From Apteryx mantelli (taxonomy: Eukaryota > Chordata > Aves > Apterygiformes > Apterygidae), in NCBI RefSeq assembly GCF_036417845.1, contig NC_089980.1, positions 46,498,501 to 46,562,500 on the forward strand: a stretch of DNA of 64,000 bases, in the 5' to 3' direction. Under the pieces are notes generated by a model. It was given only the letters and a program-made list of their open reading frames with translations. It did no database searches and was not told the origin of the DNA. Of the stretch, positions 15,501-30,500 are shown one piece after another (position 1 is the stretch's first letter; the number at the start of each line of letters is the position of its first letter). A program made the position numbers and the translations under genes.

Positions 15501-18500
15501 ATGATTAGTTACTGCCAAAAGTAGGTGCTCATTAGTTTTTCTGTGGTAACATTATAATGCTAGGTAGGATCCATTGTTGCATGTGCTGCTGTAGCATATT
15601 TGATGTGATAAGTAGCATTGTTATGAATTACACATAAACCATTTCACTTTTTGTTTTTCTGGTTAGGGCCCAACAGGTCAAAGCTGCAAGATATGCTTGC
15701 AAACTTGAGAGATGTTGATGATCTCCCTTCATTACAGCCATCTGTTGCACCTTCTTCCAGGCCCAGTAGCTCAAGGCTCATTGAACATGAGATAAACAGG
15801 ACAGATGAAGGCAAGTATTTAAAATGTATATACACCCTTTTAAAGTGTAGATGTTTGTAGCTACAGCTGCTTGAAGATTATCCTCTAAGATTTTCACAGC
15901 ACTTTACAAATGCCGATTCAGTGTTACCTATTCTATCTAAATGGGATAAACAGCATTCCCATTCCTCCCCTCCAGTCATTCCTGGGAAAGTAAAGACACC
16001 TAGTTAAAGCCTTGACTGAATGCCTTTGAACCCAGCAGAAAAGACCTATGTAGTACTTGGTGGCTTTATAATATGAGGATCTTAAGTTGCTTGCCTGTGT
16101 TCATACTCATGTCTGCCAGCGTCAGGTGTGGACCATAATCTCTCAAGACATTAGAGCATCTGTTTTCCTCTCCATGCGTGTAACACAATTTATGTTTATA
16201 TATCTAGCTATATGTGTCTGTATGTGTATATAGAAATAGATATGTGTATGTATTTTTTTTTTTAATATGTTAAAGTAGAAAGATAAGCTCTTCAAGTAAA
16301 CATGCAGGTGGCTAGGTGTACCTTGTAAATACACATGGAGACTTTATCCAAGATCTTACAGAAGAATGTATACAACTTGCTGATATATTCATTTCCATAA
16401 TCTGTTCCAAAAATTCTCATAGTAGCTAAGTCCAAGTATGGAAAGCTATCCATCTTTACAGTGCTTTGTCTCAAATGTGGCATGTGATCCCTTACCTTCA
16501 TTAGTATTACCTCTGTAAGTTGCTAATTCATGTATCTGATTTGACATTTGAATTACCTTATTATGCAGCATAATAAAATAAATATATTAGGATATATTAA
16601 TTTGTAAAAGACCATATCATACGCTCTTTATTTAAATGGTAAATATGTCATTAGAAGAATGAGCAAAACACAGTGGTGGCTTAGCAGTCTTTCAGTGAGT
16701 GTGAAAAAGTAGGTCAGCCAAATTATAATTAAGATGCACAAAAAAACCCCAGCATGTGGCGTGGTTACTAAAGATCTCAGTCGTTCTACTTCCTACATGC
16801 TCAGTGATTTTGTTTATGAAAGGATGGGGTAACTTAGCAACACTTTGAAAAGTGAAGGAATTTTTTGTTGAATGTTTGCTTTCCAACTTTTCTCACATGT
16901 GCTAGGAGCCATAATAGCAGAGCTTTATTTTCATGTCCTTTCAAGTATGTGTTTTTAATTCAGAGACTCAGATGGACTCACGGAAAAACAAAAGAGGACA
17001 GTTAATTTTTATTAGTCTGAGTTCAGTATTACAAGCTGTTAGTTGCATATTCCTTTATAAATCTGAGACCCTCTGATATTTTTGGCATCAAAATCTTGTT
17101 TTCCTAGTAGCATCTCAAATTTGACGTTAAATTCATCAGAATACAGGAATTTGCTGGTAGCACTAACGACAGTCCCGTATATGTTGTGTTGAACGGAGTA
17201 TTACAGCACAAATGCAAGAGAACGAACAGTAGTTTATATTCCATGAGGGTGTGAAGAGATGTTTGTGATTAATAACTTGAGAACTAATCAAACAGCAGAG
17301 CTTTGAAGGGTGTCATGAAAACCTTTTACTTGTTCGTGAAAGGTAACAGGAAGCAAACAGGGCATTTTAGAGAGGTGTGAGTGTGGAATGGAAAGACCGT
17401 GAAGATGAGCTTACCATACGCTGGATGGACTAGAGAGGAACTGAGTAACATCTGAATCCAAAGCGCTAAGATAGAGGAGGAAGAAGACTGAATAGATCAG
17501 GCTATTCATTGTTAAGCCATAGTTTTTTTCGTTTAAACTTAGTGTTTATGCTGTTAAATTAAATAACATTTTGAGGATGAGATGGTGTTTCCTTTCCTCT
17601 CTCCCTGGCAGCAGCAGTGTTTGCAAAGGCTTGTGTTTGCAGTGCAACTCAAAAGAAAAGTTAAATTGTAATTTATTGAAAAACCCTTGTAACTTGAGAT
17701 AACAAAGTGTATAAAATTGAGTAGGGTCTGTCATGCCCAAAGATAACAGGTTTTTATGTGTTCAGCCCATCTTTTGTGATGTATGGCTATAGTCTTGGAG
17801 AGCTGTTGTAGACAGAAGCTGGTAATGGCACAACTCTTTCCAGTTATATTGCATAAGGCTCTGCATCAAATGGTACAAGTGTATGAACTATACTCCCCTT
17901 AGTCTTCTGTCCTTCTATCTCCAGTGAATCTGCCATCAAGCATGCTTATATTAGTGACTGGTGCTCCTACAGGCATGCTGTATAGCAGCGGTAAACTAGT
18001 AAGTTTGGATACTGCTAGTAAAAACCTGGAATTCAGTGCTGACTAACCTTTTGGGTAGTTAAACTGATTTTGCAAGCAGCAATGAATTCTTTGCTTCCAA
18101 TCATGTTGCTAGGTTGGAGTGCATGTAAACAAACCTTATTGTAGACATACTTTTGGATACATGTATGTGCAGCGTTAAGAAGAAGTAGTCTCATTTTTTT
18201 GTTAGGATGTCCTCTGTATTTGTTGTTCCCATTAGCTATTCTTGTATACTTTTTTTGCTGCTTCTTCAGAGTCTTGTGTATTTTATAGGGGAACTGGGGA
18301 AGAGCCTGAGTTTCTGTGTTACTTTTGCATTATACATGCGTGAATGATAGCATACTCTTCCCTCCTGTGGCTAATTGTGCTTATTGTTCTGAGTCATGCA
18401 GACTTCAAGTACAAGTATTATGTTCAGAGGGCACCATTTATTGGGAAGCGGGGTGATTACCTTTAGAATGTCTATTTTTTTCTGCATCCTTTTATATCTT

Positions 18501-21500
18501 TTTGTCCCCAGCTGCTTGAGAGATTGTTTAGTATTTTGAAAGTAGATAATATGCTTTTGTTAATCAATATTGTATAAACCTATGTTTCTGTATGTATTTT
18601 TGTTTCTTTTCTTGCAGTGGAAGCTTTAACATTCCCTCCTTCTTCAGGAAAGTCTTTCATTATGGGAACAGATGAAGCCCTTGAAAATGAGCTGGGTCTT
18701 GGAGAGCTCGCAGGCCTTACAGTAGCCAATGAGGCAGATTCGCTGACTTATGATGTAAGTGGTTTTTAATAGTAACTCAAGGTCCTACTGTCTCTACGTG
18801 CTGAAGGCAGGTGGCAGTTACATCCATGTAGACTCAGCAGAAAAATTTCTCTTGTTTAAAATTATGCTGTCAAAGGAGATCACAAGTTTTTCTTGAAATA
18901 TCTGTTTTCTCCCTGTGCAGCAGCCTTCAAGCTGTCTTCAAGCCTCCCTCCTACAGTCCTTTGCATGCTGTTTCATTCAAATACTTGAAAGCTGAAAGTA
19001 ACTGTAATTGGCGATAGTGATATAGGGCACTGTACACCCAATGATGGAGTTGGGTTACATGCAACATCAGGAATAGCATGGCCAGTGGATTGAGGGAAGT
19101 TGATGTCTTCTCTGTTTGTGGCTGGTGAGGCCATACTTATATCCAGTTTTAGGCCCCTCCACTTCAAGAGGGTTGTAGAAAAACAGGAGAAGTTGAGGGA
19201 ACTTGACTTGTTCACTCTGAAGAGGCTAAGAGGTGCTACAATAGCAGTCTGTAAGTGTTGGCAGAGTGCTTATACAAAGATGACAGAGCCAAACCTCTTG
19301 GTAGTGTTGGGTGATACAGCAAGGGGCAACAGTCACAAATTGTGGCTTGGGAGGCCAAGCTAGGTTTGGCATTATGAAAAAGATACTATATAGGAGAGTG
19401 GTGCAGCATTGAAGCAAATTGCCCAGAGAGACTGTGGAATTCCTGTCCTTGAAAGTGTTTGAGACTTGGTTAGGGAAAGCTATGGCTGACTTTATCTGAT
19501 GTTGGTGATAGTCAAATTTCAAGTGGGAGGCTGAACCAGAGGTCTTTAGGTATGAGGCCTTTGTAGTCAGCACTTTTTTGGTTGTGTGTGCAGCACAGCA
19601 CTCATAAGTTAATATATATGGCTGCCTTCTATTTCACTTTTCATGGAAAGCGTTTCTTAAAATTGCTTCTTTGCAGCCATATGCAATTTCTGTCTGTATT
19701 TCTCATTTCTTGCAAGAAGATACTTTGTATATTACTTTAATCACTTGCTCCTTTGTGATCTGACAACTTCAGATGAGTCTGGCCATTGCATTGTCCAGCT
19801 CTGTCAAAGTTGAGGCAATTCAGAATTGACTGAGTACTGCATGTTGGAGGGGAATGTTATCCTTCAGCAAACCTGACTGTTTATAAGTAGTCACTGTCTG
19901 GGATTTTACTATCACAAGTCAAATCGAAGACTTCAAACATAACATGCAGGTCCTTACTCTGAAGAAGCTCTACCTTTGTATGTACTTGTAGAGACATATA
20001 TTACATAGCTGATACAATTTACACACAGTCTATGAATGACACGGCAGAGGCGTGTGTGTGACTTTTTGTGAATCATCAGGATTGCAATGAAATAGAACAT
20101 CCCTGATTTTAAATTCGGTATCTTAGTTTTATCTCCTAATTTGTGCTCAGCATGAATTTTTTTGTTAATCTTGCCCAACTCTGTCTCCAAAAAGATGATG
20201 TACAAGTTCCACTTCTTCTCCGGTTACACATGAAATTTCTGCTGAATTTTTAAATTTAGAGATGATGACAAACCTAATCTATCTGTACAAAATCTTACTG
20301 CTTTCACTGGTCAGCTTCATTGTTCAGTTGTCCATAAAATCTCTAGTGTCATTTGTTCATGTCTCCACATCTTGAAGGAACAGCTTTCATTTATGAAATC
20401 TAGCATTTCTTTACACTCCCCACCATCCCTTCCTCCATGGATGGGAGTAGTAACTTCAGTTTGTTCGCTGATTAAATGCCTTTATTAAGCCAATCACTGT
20501 GATCGGGAATTCATAGTCATTCTTACCTCACTCCTTATCTTTTCTAGTGTTGACAATTTTAAAGTTCTTATTTGGGAAGCTCCTCTCTCTTGTTGCCGTC
20601 ATCTTTATGGAAGCAGAATAAATGATTAATTTTTCCATTTCAAATTCCCCTGGGAGTTTAGCTTAGAGGTAATACAATCTGTCTGTACTCTGGAGTACTT
20701 GATACCTTTTTTCAGATGCTAAATGTGAATCAGGTGTTTAGGAGGATTTCTTTTAAGTGTTGATTTTTGAGAATGACGTTGAAAATTTTTCATGTGGATC
20801 AATCTTTAATTATGTCCTTTTATAAGTTGCAGACACTTTCTTATTTTGAGGCCTTTTCTTCCCACTTAAGTTTTTACGTGGGTTCCTTTCTTCCACAAAA
20901 TGGGAATATTAGCCTATTTCATTTCATAGTTCATATATTTAAAATGTTGCTTGGGCTGTCTTTAAATTAAAGAACAGTTTCAATTAGTGTAGATTATTAG
21001 TTTATTAATTAAAATAAAATTTTTCCCCCTTTGTGTATCTGTTCTTAGAATATCCAACAAAGTGAAATTTCCCAGCTTGCTGGCCAATACAGTCTTAAAT
21101 TTATCTGTTCTTTTTCCATGCTAACAATATTACAGAATTTTGTCTTAAGTGTTCACTTTAGTGGGTTCTTTTTTCTGTTAAGTTTTCTGGGTAGATTAAG
21201 AAGCTTCATTAAAAATTATAATAGACTATGTTGTGAGTACAGTATATAAGAGTACCTAAACTACAAATTATTTTACAGTAATTAATACCTTGGAGTTTTA
21301 GTATGGGGTTTGCAGTAGCTCTTGTTTGCCTACAGCTTTGATCAACAAAAGTATCCGTAATGTTACCTGCATATCATGGCTTTTTCTGGAATTTCCAAGT
21401 TGTTTATATAATATAGAGTTAAATACTTGCAGACAGCATTGCTATGACTGGCAAATACTAGCACTGCCAAATTGGGTGCTAACTTTGGGGTACAAACCCC

Positions 21501-24500
21501 CGCAAAGACTGATTTTCAAATCTGTTAATAGCTCACTGTGGTATTTTAGTGGAGAAAGAAAAAGGAGTCTGGCTGCTTTGTTTTTCCCAACTTTTCATGG
21601 CCCTTATGTGACTCTTAGATGAAAAGGAGTGATGATAGTGTGGGCTGCCTGTGGGGCATCTGCCCTTGGTCCCACCGCTGCTACTGCTCTGTGGACTGGT
21701 ACTGCCCTCTGGCTGTTTGCCAGTGTTTAAATCAACCATCTGGGATGCCTTTGGAAATAAATTTTTGAATGAATTAGAAATAAATTGAGAAAACTATCTT
21801 GTCAGAATTTGCATAAGAATTTGGGATGTCTGAGATAGCTGTGTGGGTCTGACAGATAAGCACAAGCCCTGTGCTTCTGGCATGGTCAGGGGGGTTCCCT
21901 CAGTTATCTAAATCAGCGTTAGATACCTGTGTTTAGGCAACTGAATTCTACTCCGGATATGTATGATTACTCTGTACATGTATTACCCTTTTTGCTGAGA
22001 CATTCTTGGCCAATCTCCAGAAAATCTGGCAGAGCTGCCAACTTTACAGTCCTGCCCCTTCCTTGCACCAGCTCCAGCATTTGTGTGATTTGTCACTGAG
22101 CCAACAGAGCTCCGTAAACTGGCAAAGAAACTGAACTGTCTAACTGAGCAGACAGTACATAATTACTAGGAAGTATGATGAGACTGAGCCTGCTGGTTGT
22201 TTTGCATTGTTTCTCATTGTTTGAATGTATAGAACTCTCTAAAGGGAAGTGAGTGAGTAACAAAATTTAAGAAAAGGTACTTCTGGTTTCAAACTTTTCG
22301 TACCTTGCAAAAATATCCAAAATAAAGTATAGATTCCCAAAGTGGCTCAAAACAGCTGTCTTTTCTTTGCAGTTAATATTACTAAAGTATTTGGAGTTAT
22401 CTGTAGCTTTCAATATAATAAAGTCATCAATATTTGAATTAGTTGTTTATATTAATATTTATTTAATAGACCGTTTGCAGTGGTTATGGCATGGTAAAAT
22501 TAACCATGGCAGCGATGACTGACAAAGTCCTAAAAGTCTGTGCAGCGTTTTATGTCAATATTTGTTCAGAGGAACAATGCCAAAATAACTGTTATTTCTT
22601 AAGGGCTTTCTTTTAGATCTGTTAAAAATGCTCTTACTGCCAAATAATTGTGTCTGTATATATGATAGTTTATTACATGCCAGTTACACTCCTCAGGTGT
22701 ATCCAAGTAATTTTTGCCCCCTTTTTTTTTTTGCTGGCGAGGCTTGCTTGTTTTGCGTTATTACAAAGCCTGTACTGCCTCAGGAGAACGGGTTAGATTG
22801 TGTTTCTTTGTGCCCTGCTAGGCATTTTCCTTAGATCTTTACTTAAGAGACTCCCTTGTCAATGGTATTTCAGATATTTATGGAACTCGGCTTGGTTGAG
22901 TCAGGTCTAGTGTTAATGAATGAACCAGTAGGTATAGGTTGACCTTCAAATCCCAAGCCAAGTTTACAGTGGTATCAGTCAGGAAAGTTATTTTTCAGCT
23001 TTCAAATTATGAAACTTAACAGAAACGCAGTGTATTTCAGGTTTGCACAGAACACTTTACTGTGGAGGTATACTTGCTGTCTGTTTTTGTGGAATATCTT
23101 CATATTCATTTTGAACTGTCTAATCAAGGTCAAATGGACTGTTGCTCAAGAACAGGTTGTTTTGGAAAAAGGGTGAGGTGATCTGACATTTGAAAATACC
23201 AAAGCCAAATTCTGATTTTGTCCTTTCTTGGTGCCCTCCACATTAATTATGGTTTTGACTTTTTTTTTAATAGATAGCAAACAATAAGGATGCATTGAGA
23301 AAAACTTGGAACCCCAAATTCACTTTAAGAAGTCACTTTGATGGAATAAGAGGTCTGGCTTTTCATCCAGTTGAACCAGTCTTAATAACAGCTTCAGAGG
23401 ACCATACATTAAAAATGTGGAATTTACAAAAAACAGCCCCAGCAAAAAAGTAAGACTTTTTTGTTTCCTTTGTTTCCTAAAAACATTTTTATTCATTATT
23501 TATGGAAATAAAATCATAGATGCAGCTTCTTTTAAAATTCCTTAGAGTTAATGGGAATTGTTCTTTGACTTTAAGAGTATGGAAACTAGCTGTTAAAGAA
23601 GGATGGAGACTTCTAAAGAGTGCCAAGAGAAAGTCATGCAAGTTCATGAGTGCTTTTTCATTTTCAAAGACAAAAAAAATATTCACTTTTGTATTTTTCT
23701 TGTAGCTAGCATGGCATGTCAGTTTACTAATGAAAATATTTGGACGTGGCCTGTTTTATATTAGTGTGCTTGCATGCGTGTAACACATAAGAGACAGTGT
23801 ACAAAGAAGCCTAACAACGTGTCTGACGAAGTTTGAATTTGTGTATGTATACACACATGCACACACATTCACCCACACACAGATTCAAACATGGGCTGAC
23901 ATGTTATTAGGTTCTTTTGTACACTATCTCCTTTGTGTTGGTGGGGACTTCCAGAAATGAGAGTAAATCCGTGGCAGGGCTAACGTAATAAGTGAGTATA
24001 CCATAAATTTTAGGAAGAAAGGACAAAACATGGCCTTCCTGCAGTCCATAATAGGCAGCCCCTGGTTGGTAAAGTTTAGATTAAGGGTTTTGAAACTGTG
24101 CTACATCTTCGGTATAAAACCAAGGGGTCTTAAGCTCCCTCCCTCTGGTAGGGGCTGGGAGCACTTAATGATATTTTCCCTGATACTGATGACACTCTCA
24201 TTCTTCCCCACCACTGAGGTACCCACTGGTTTGACTGGTGTGTGAGGGCTCATATACAGCCTGCCTCCACCTTGAAGGTCTTTAAACAAGAAAAAAAGAA
24301 AAAAATCTGTTATGTTTTGAAAGAATACAAAGAATTACTAGTCACATGAAAAATCATGTTGGGAGAGGGAGTTGTGGGAGGACATTCAAAAGAGCTAGAT
24401 TTTAAGAACGTAGCAATTTTTGGCACATTTTCATAAAATATTTCTAGGAACATTGTGTAAGGTCAAATACATGTTAATGTCTTCCTGTGTTTCATTTAGG

Positions 24501-27500
24501 AGTGCTTCTCTTGATGTAGAGCCAATATATACATTCAGAGCGCATAAGTGAGTATTTGCTAAGAACATTGTCTTGTCTTATTTTGAGAAAAGTAAGATTT
24601 TTAAACAGACACAGATTTTTTTTTTCAGTAGTTTCCAACATGTCAGCTAATGATATCATGTGGTGCTCTTACTTCCCACCTTACTTATTTTAAATATCTG
24701 CATATGCTCAGTTCCTTTCTACATAACTATTTACATCTGGAGCTAGGTAAACCACCATTTAAAAAAAAAATCAAAACTACAAATTATATGGCTCAAATGT
24801 GATCAGGTTTTCTGTTCATCATTGCAGCTCTTGCCTTTTTGCTCAGTATTGCATCTATAGAATGAAGCTGTTTTCAGTGAATTAAAATCTACTGAATGGT
24901 TTTCATGAAAGAGTCTTAGATTTTTAAAAGGGAGAAAAGCTATTTAAACAAAATAGCAAAGCTTATAGTTTAAAAGTGTGACACTGTTCATGTTTCATGT
25001 GCTTAATGATTAAATTGTTCTGACTGTAATTATATTACTAAATATTGTGGAGGTTTTTTTGTGGGAGATGTTGTAGCATTTGATCTGAAATATGCAGAAT
25101 TTTTATTGCAGCTAGTGAATTGTATTTAACAAGAAAGTGTGAAGATTGGGTTATCATTGTTTTTTCATTTAATTAATGAAAATGTTAATAGTCAACTTGT
25201 TTTTTGTGGGTTTTATTCCAGTGGGCCAGTGCTCTGTGTGGTGATGAGCAGTAATGGTGAACAGTGTTACAGTGGGGGAACTGATGGCCTCATCCATGGC
25301 TGGAATACAACCAACCCAAACATTGACCCCTATGACTCTTATGGTACGTTGCTATCAGACATACCAATGAAATGATACATCTAGAGACTGCTCTGTGGCT
25401 AAAAAAAAGTATAATTTCTAGGAAATTCTTCTTTTGAAAATTTAAAAGAGAAAATGGAATGTTGGCTTCAGTTACTAGAAGTAAATTTTTGTTTTAATAC
25501 TGATTGAGAAGGTCAGCTTGATGCTTTCATAAAAAGGGCCTTGATCTCATCACAATTTTGAGAAACAGCTAGGTTGAAAAAATACTGGACCTAAGCTTTG
25601 GCAAGTACAGCAAATGTCTATTTTAATGTTCTTTTCTTTTACAAATTGCTGTGCATCTGAAATAAAAAGAGATTGTATAGTCTGAGACCAAAGTTCTTAA
25701 TATTGTTGGCAAACTACCAGTTCAGCAAGGTTTACCAAATCTGAATGTGTCAGCCTTGTGTCTGTGTTTTAAAGCATTCTTAACTTCTCATAGCTTCAGA
25801 CATGACGGGCCTCAAAGCTGACTTTTGGAAAAAGGGACATTAATGGCTGCTTGAGAGTTGATTTTGAAGTCAAAGTCCGTGTTGCTGACTAACTTGATAT
25901 GGTCCCTTTTGTTGAAACTTTGTTTTGTTCTATTAGTTGCAAATTATCAGTTGGATAACTGAAGTCAGATATGCTGATGAAATTCAATCGTCTTCACACC
26001 AGGATAAGTGAGCTTTCTGCATTGATAAGACCTATCTGCTCTTTTTGCTTTATGGGCTAGCTTATTAAGGCTGATCCGTAAACAGAGACCAGGATACAAC
26101 TATTGATGTAATCTACGTTTTGTTTTGAATGTGAATTGTTGTTGTTCTCTTTGCAGATCCTTCTGTTCTAAGGGGTGCTTTTGTAGGCCATACAGATGCA
26201 GTGTGGGGTCTGGTATACAGTGGAGCACACCAGCGTTTCCTGTCCTGTTCAGCCGACGGCACTATACGTTTATGGAAAGCTACAGAAATTGCTCCAGCTC
26301 TTAATATATTTAATGATAATCAAGGTACAGAAAAGTGTCCTACCTTAAAGTTTATGAGTGTCTATGTTCAGGCTGCCATAATTTTGTCCACTGAGTAGAA
26401 AACTTTCTTGTCTGTTTTGGTGGATCTTATATTTTTATGAATATTTTTGGGGGGAGTGAAGTTTGGGTCCCTTTTCCTGTGGCAACAGTTGAATAGATAC
26501 CTGTACACAGGGGGACAGTCGCACGTATCTAAAAGCCAACTCTTGCAGCTTATTTGCTGCTGTTACTAGAGCCATGGAGGGTAATGCTTCTAATCTGCAG
26601 TTCAGATTGACGCTAAATTTCCATTAGGCCTTTCTGGTTTGCCCAGAATGAAAATCCCCTTCCTCTCCCTTAGTGGTTTGGAATAGCCAGTGATTAGATC
26701 CAGACTAGGGTTAAATATCTTTTCAGATTAGATTCCTTATGCTTCTAACACGGTAATTCTGGTTCAATTTCTGATTTTGTGCATTAACTAAAAAGCAATA
26801 ATCTGGTCATCCCAAATGCTGCTAGTTTAAAAGAAAATAAAAAACGTTAGTCCTTTGGATTTAGTTACTGAAATGTGTCATGCTCAGACCAAAATCCCAT
26901 TGTTTAGAGCCTAGTTTCTTAAAGCTGCTGTTTCAGTAAGTGCGCTAGAATGAGCCCATTAACACTGCCAAATTCTTGTAGAATTGATCATTCTAAAGGT
27001 AATTTATTAACTGAGGCAGTTGCATTGCTCTTCAGAACAATTTCAAGGCAAAATAAATTTCTACATAACTGAACTGAGTGAGTTACAGTGTAAAGCTGAT
27101 AGATCTGCTGGGACAGTTTCTTGTTATTTAAAAGGGACTGAGCAAAATAGAAATGTTTCATGTAGTTTAGTTCTGGCAGAACTGTCTCCAAAGGTCTGCA
27201 GAGTTTTGTCAGAAATCTGAATGGTTTACCGCTGGCTTGCCTGCCTGTCTACTTTGAAGCCTTCCTGGCAGAGTTTTTTGTTTGAAATCGTTAAATTAAT
27301 GGGGACCGGAGGGGAGGGGAAGGGGATCTTGCCTCTCAGAGCTCTTTGTTTTTCTGTGTTGTTTCAAACTGGAATGAAACCCAGTTGTGAAATTCCAAGA
27401 TCCTCCTTTGAAACTCAGTTTTCCCTCTGGCTTATTGCAAAGCTTGAACAAACTCTTTAAAATACTCAGCAGCTGTTGTTTAAATCCTTTAGATTAACCA

Positions 27501-30500
27501 TGGTAGGTTTACCAGGATAAGTGGGAAGGTCAGTGGCAGAAGAGGTTGCTTCTCACTTCAGAAACAATACAGGTTTCCTTTTCACTCCATTCCTTTTTGG
27601 CCTTGTTGGAGGATCTGTAGATAAGTACCATCCTTCATGAGCACACAGGCAGCGTGTCCAAGATATTTCTCTTGGGAATCTTAGGTTTAGGTAGAAGCAG
27701 TGATGATATTCCTGCATTAGCTGGATCCATGGACATTAGGATACTTAACCTTCAGTGTCCCACTCTGTACCTCCTCCTGCTGCTGCTCCTCCTAACATCT
27801 GTTGGGACTGTTTTTGTTCTTTCAGATAGTGGGTGGAGAATAGTAAACTTGAGAAAAATTCTAAGGGATATGTCTTGTACCCAAGTCTGTCGATCTCAGC
27901 TTCTGTCCTGTAGTGTTCAGATAGCTACAGTGTAAAGAGGAGATCAGTTGTATTACTGTAGTAGGCAGGTTGGAAGAAGCTTTGTAATATGAGTTGATAA
28001 TTTATATAAATAACTTCCCATGCTGACAGTATCGTTGTATAAATTTGCACCTGGGAAACTTTTCTGGGGGGGTTACTAATAACTTTATGATTAAAATAAT
28101 AACTTTAATCACCTGTGTTGTGGTTTTACCACTTCTATTTCAAATCTTTTTGCTTGATACAGTGGAGGTTTGATTGAGAATTGGTCTTACAGCTGAAAGA
28201 AGGAAAGGATGGAGGTGGTTTTTACTTTCCAGTAGATTTCAGAGTATACATTTGCCCCAGCCCCCATACAGCATCTTAGCAGAAAATGTTGTTGATACGC
28301 ATATCAAAGAAATAGGATAAAAGTAGTGATCAAACAGACAATCTAGATTCTTGGTATAATGTAGATTTTAAAATCTATAATAAAATGGCATGCCAGGCTT
28401 GAAGTAGTAATTTGATATAATATGTCCAAGACGGCAGCCAGTGTTTCAGCATTTCAGGTAGTGTTTTGGAGAAGAAATCTGTATTTGTTTTAAGGTCACA
28501 TAACTTTTCCTTTCATAAAGATGATCTTTTTAATATCTAAGTGCTTTGTTTGTTTGTTTGTTTGCTTGTTTTGACTATATCTTACAGAAGTGTTTTCTAA
28601 ATTATTTTCTAGAAATGGGAATCCCTTCATCAGTAGATCTTGTGAGCAGTGACCCAAGCCTCATGGTAGCATCATTTAATAGTGGACACACTAGCATTTT
28701 TAACATGGAGACACGGCAACGAATTCTTACCCTGGAGTCTGGAGTAGATACTAGTACGTATCAAAAAAAAGAAAGAAAGAAAGAAAGAAACTTGCTTGCT
28801 TAAGATCAGACACTGTTAATGGTCTTTTTAGTGCTTTCAAAATAATAGGCAGACACTGTTATGGTAGCTTATAATATGAGTTATGTTATAAGCTGCATTT
28901 TAAGGTGTAACACAAAGTTGTTATTACTATACCAGACCTCATGGGCACTTCAATAGCAGAAGGATGCATGTACTTCTGAAAGAAGGTAGAAGAAGAAACC
29001 ACACGCTGTGAATTATTCTTCAAGGAATAATAACACAAGGAAAAGCATTGATTTTTCCAGGTTTCTTTAATAGAGCCCAATGATCTTTGCAGGTTTATGA
29101 TTTTCCAATATCTCTCTGGTTCAAAATTGCACAAAAATAGTAATATCAGGAAAATATAAAGTTGATTTTAGTTTTTAAAAAATGGGGGAGGAGGATTCCC
29201 CCCCCCAATATAGCTTTTTTTTTTTTTTTTAATGTATGCTTCTAGCTCATTTGCTGGTAGGGTTTGTTTGAGATTTTCACTGTAGGAGAACAGCAAAGCT
29301 CCAGTGGAAGAGAGTATTCACAGAGTTCCATATAATGCCTTGGATCATGGCAGTGGCCAATATCAGATGTTTTAGAGGAAACTAATAACTCTGCTATCAG
29401 GATATTACTTTACCTCTGCATTTGGAAAGAGACCAGTATGAGCTGAAGCACAAGGTTTCATATTCAGGCTAAAATTGTACCTGATAACAATATAAATGCT
29501 CAGTCTTTTCTTTTCTTTTCTTTTTTTTTTTTTGAACCTTATTTTTTTTCCCCAAAAGTTTTCTATGTCAATGAGTCTGCTATTTAATTATATTTTTAAA
29601 AGGAAATAACCCTTCTTGCCAGCTTTGCTCCACTGTTTTAAAATAGTTGAACGACTCCATTTTTTAAGGGGGAACAGAAACTCCCACCTCCCTCCTTAAT
29701 ATCATTTCTTGTTGTACAGAAGTTTATATCATCTTTGTCCCTGTGTGGAAAAGAAAAATCTTAAATCACTTATCTTTATTTAGTGGAAGTTCTTTCTCCT
29801 TTTTCCTCTTTCTTGCCTTTTTTTTTTTTTTTTTTTTTTGACTGCCCATAATTCAGGAATATTCCTTTTAAGAAAAGGAGACCAGTATGACAATGAGCAA
29901 TCCCTATTTAGTGTTTTTAGTTACATAAAGGCACTATAGTACTTCTGTGTCTGTATAAAAAAATATATATATACAAGAATCGGGCAAGAGGAAAATGAAT
30001 CACCTATTTTGCACCGCACCCCCACCCCAGTCCAGGTTATCACTGTTCAGTACGGGCCTTGTTCTACTTGGCATTTTCAAAGCTGAGGATAGCCAGCTCT
30101 GATGCAGTTTCATGTGCTGTAAAGAAGTACTTTTAGGTGTTTTAAGTAATTTACATTTTGATGATTTTTAGGTGTCCTATGGATGCTGACACTATTTGTA
30201 GGTTCAGATTTTTAGACGAAGATGTAAAATTGAATTTTTCACCATCTGGGTAGCAAGTGATCCTCTAGTGGTATTTTATTTCATTTGGCAAGATTTTGAT
30301 TAGTCGATGCTGAGTGTCCTTTGGCCGCAGTTTGACTAAATACAGTTAGCTTGTTTCATGTGGGAGGTGACTGTATTTTGATCTGTGAAGTGGCTATTTG
30401 TGTTTTCTCTGCTAATCTGTCCCTCTTAAGAGCACTCTTGCACTAGTCTGTGCATCAGAGCAATGCCTAGATTTCTAATCAAAACATGAACTACCAAAAA

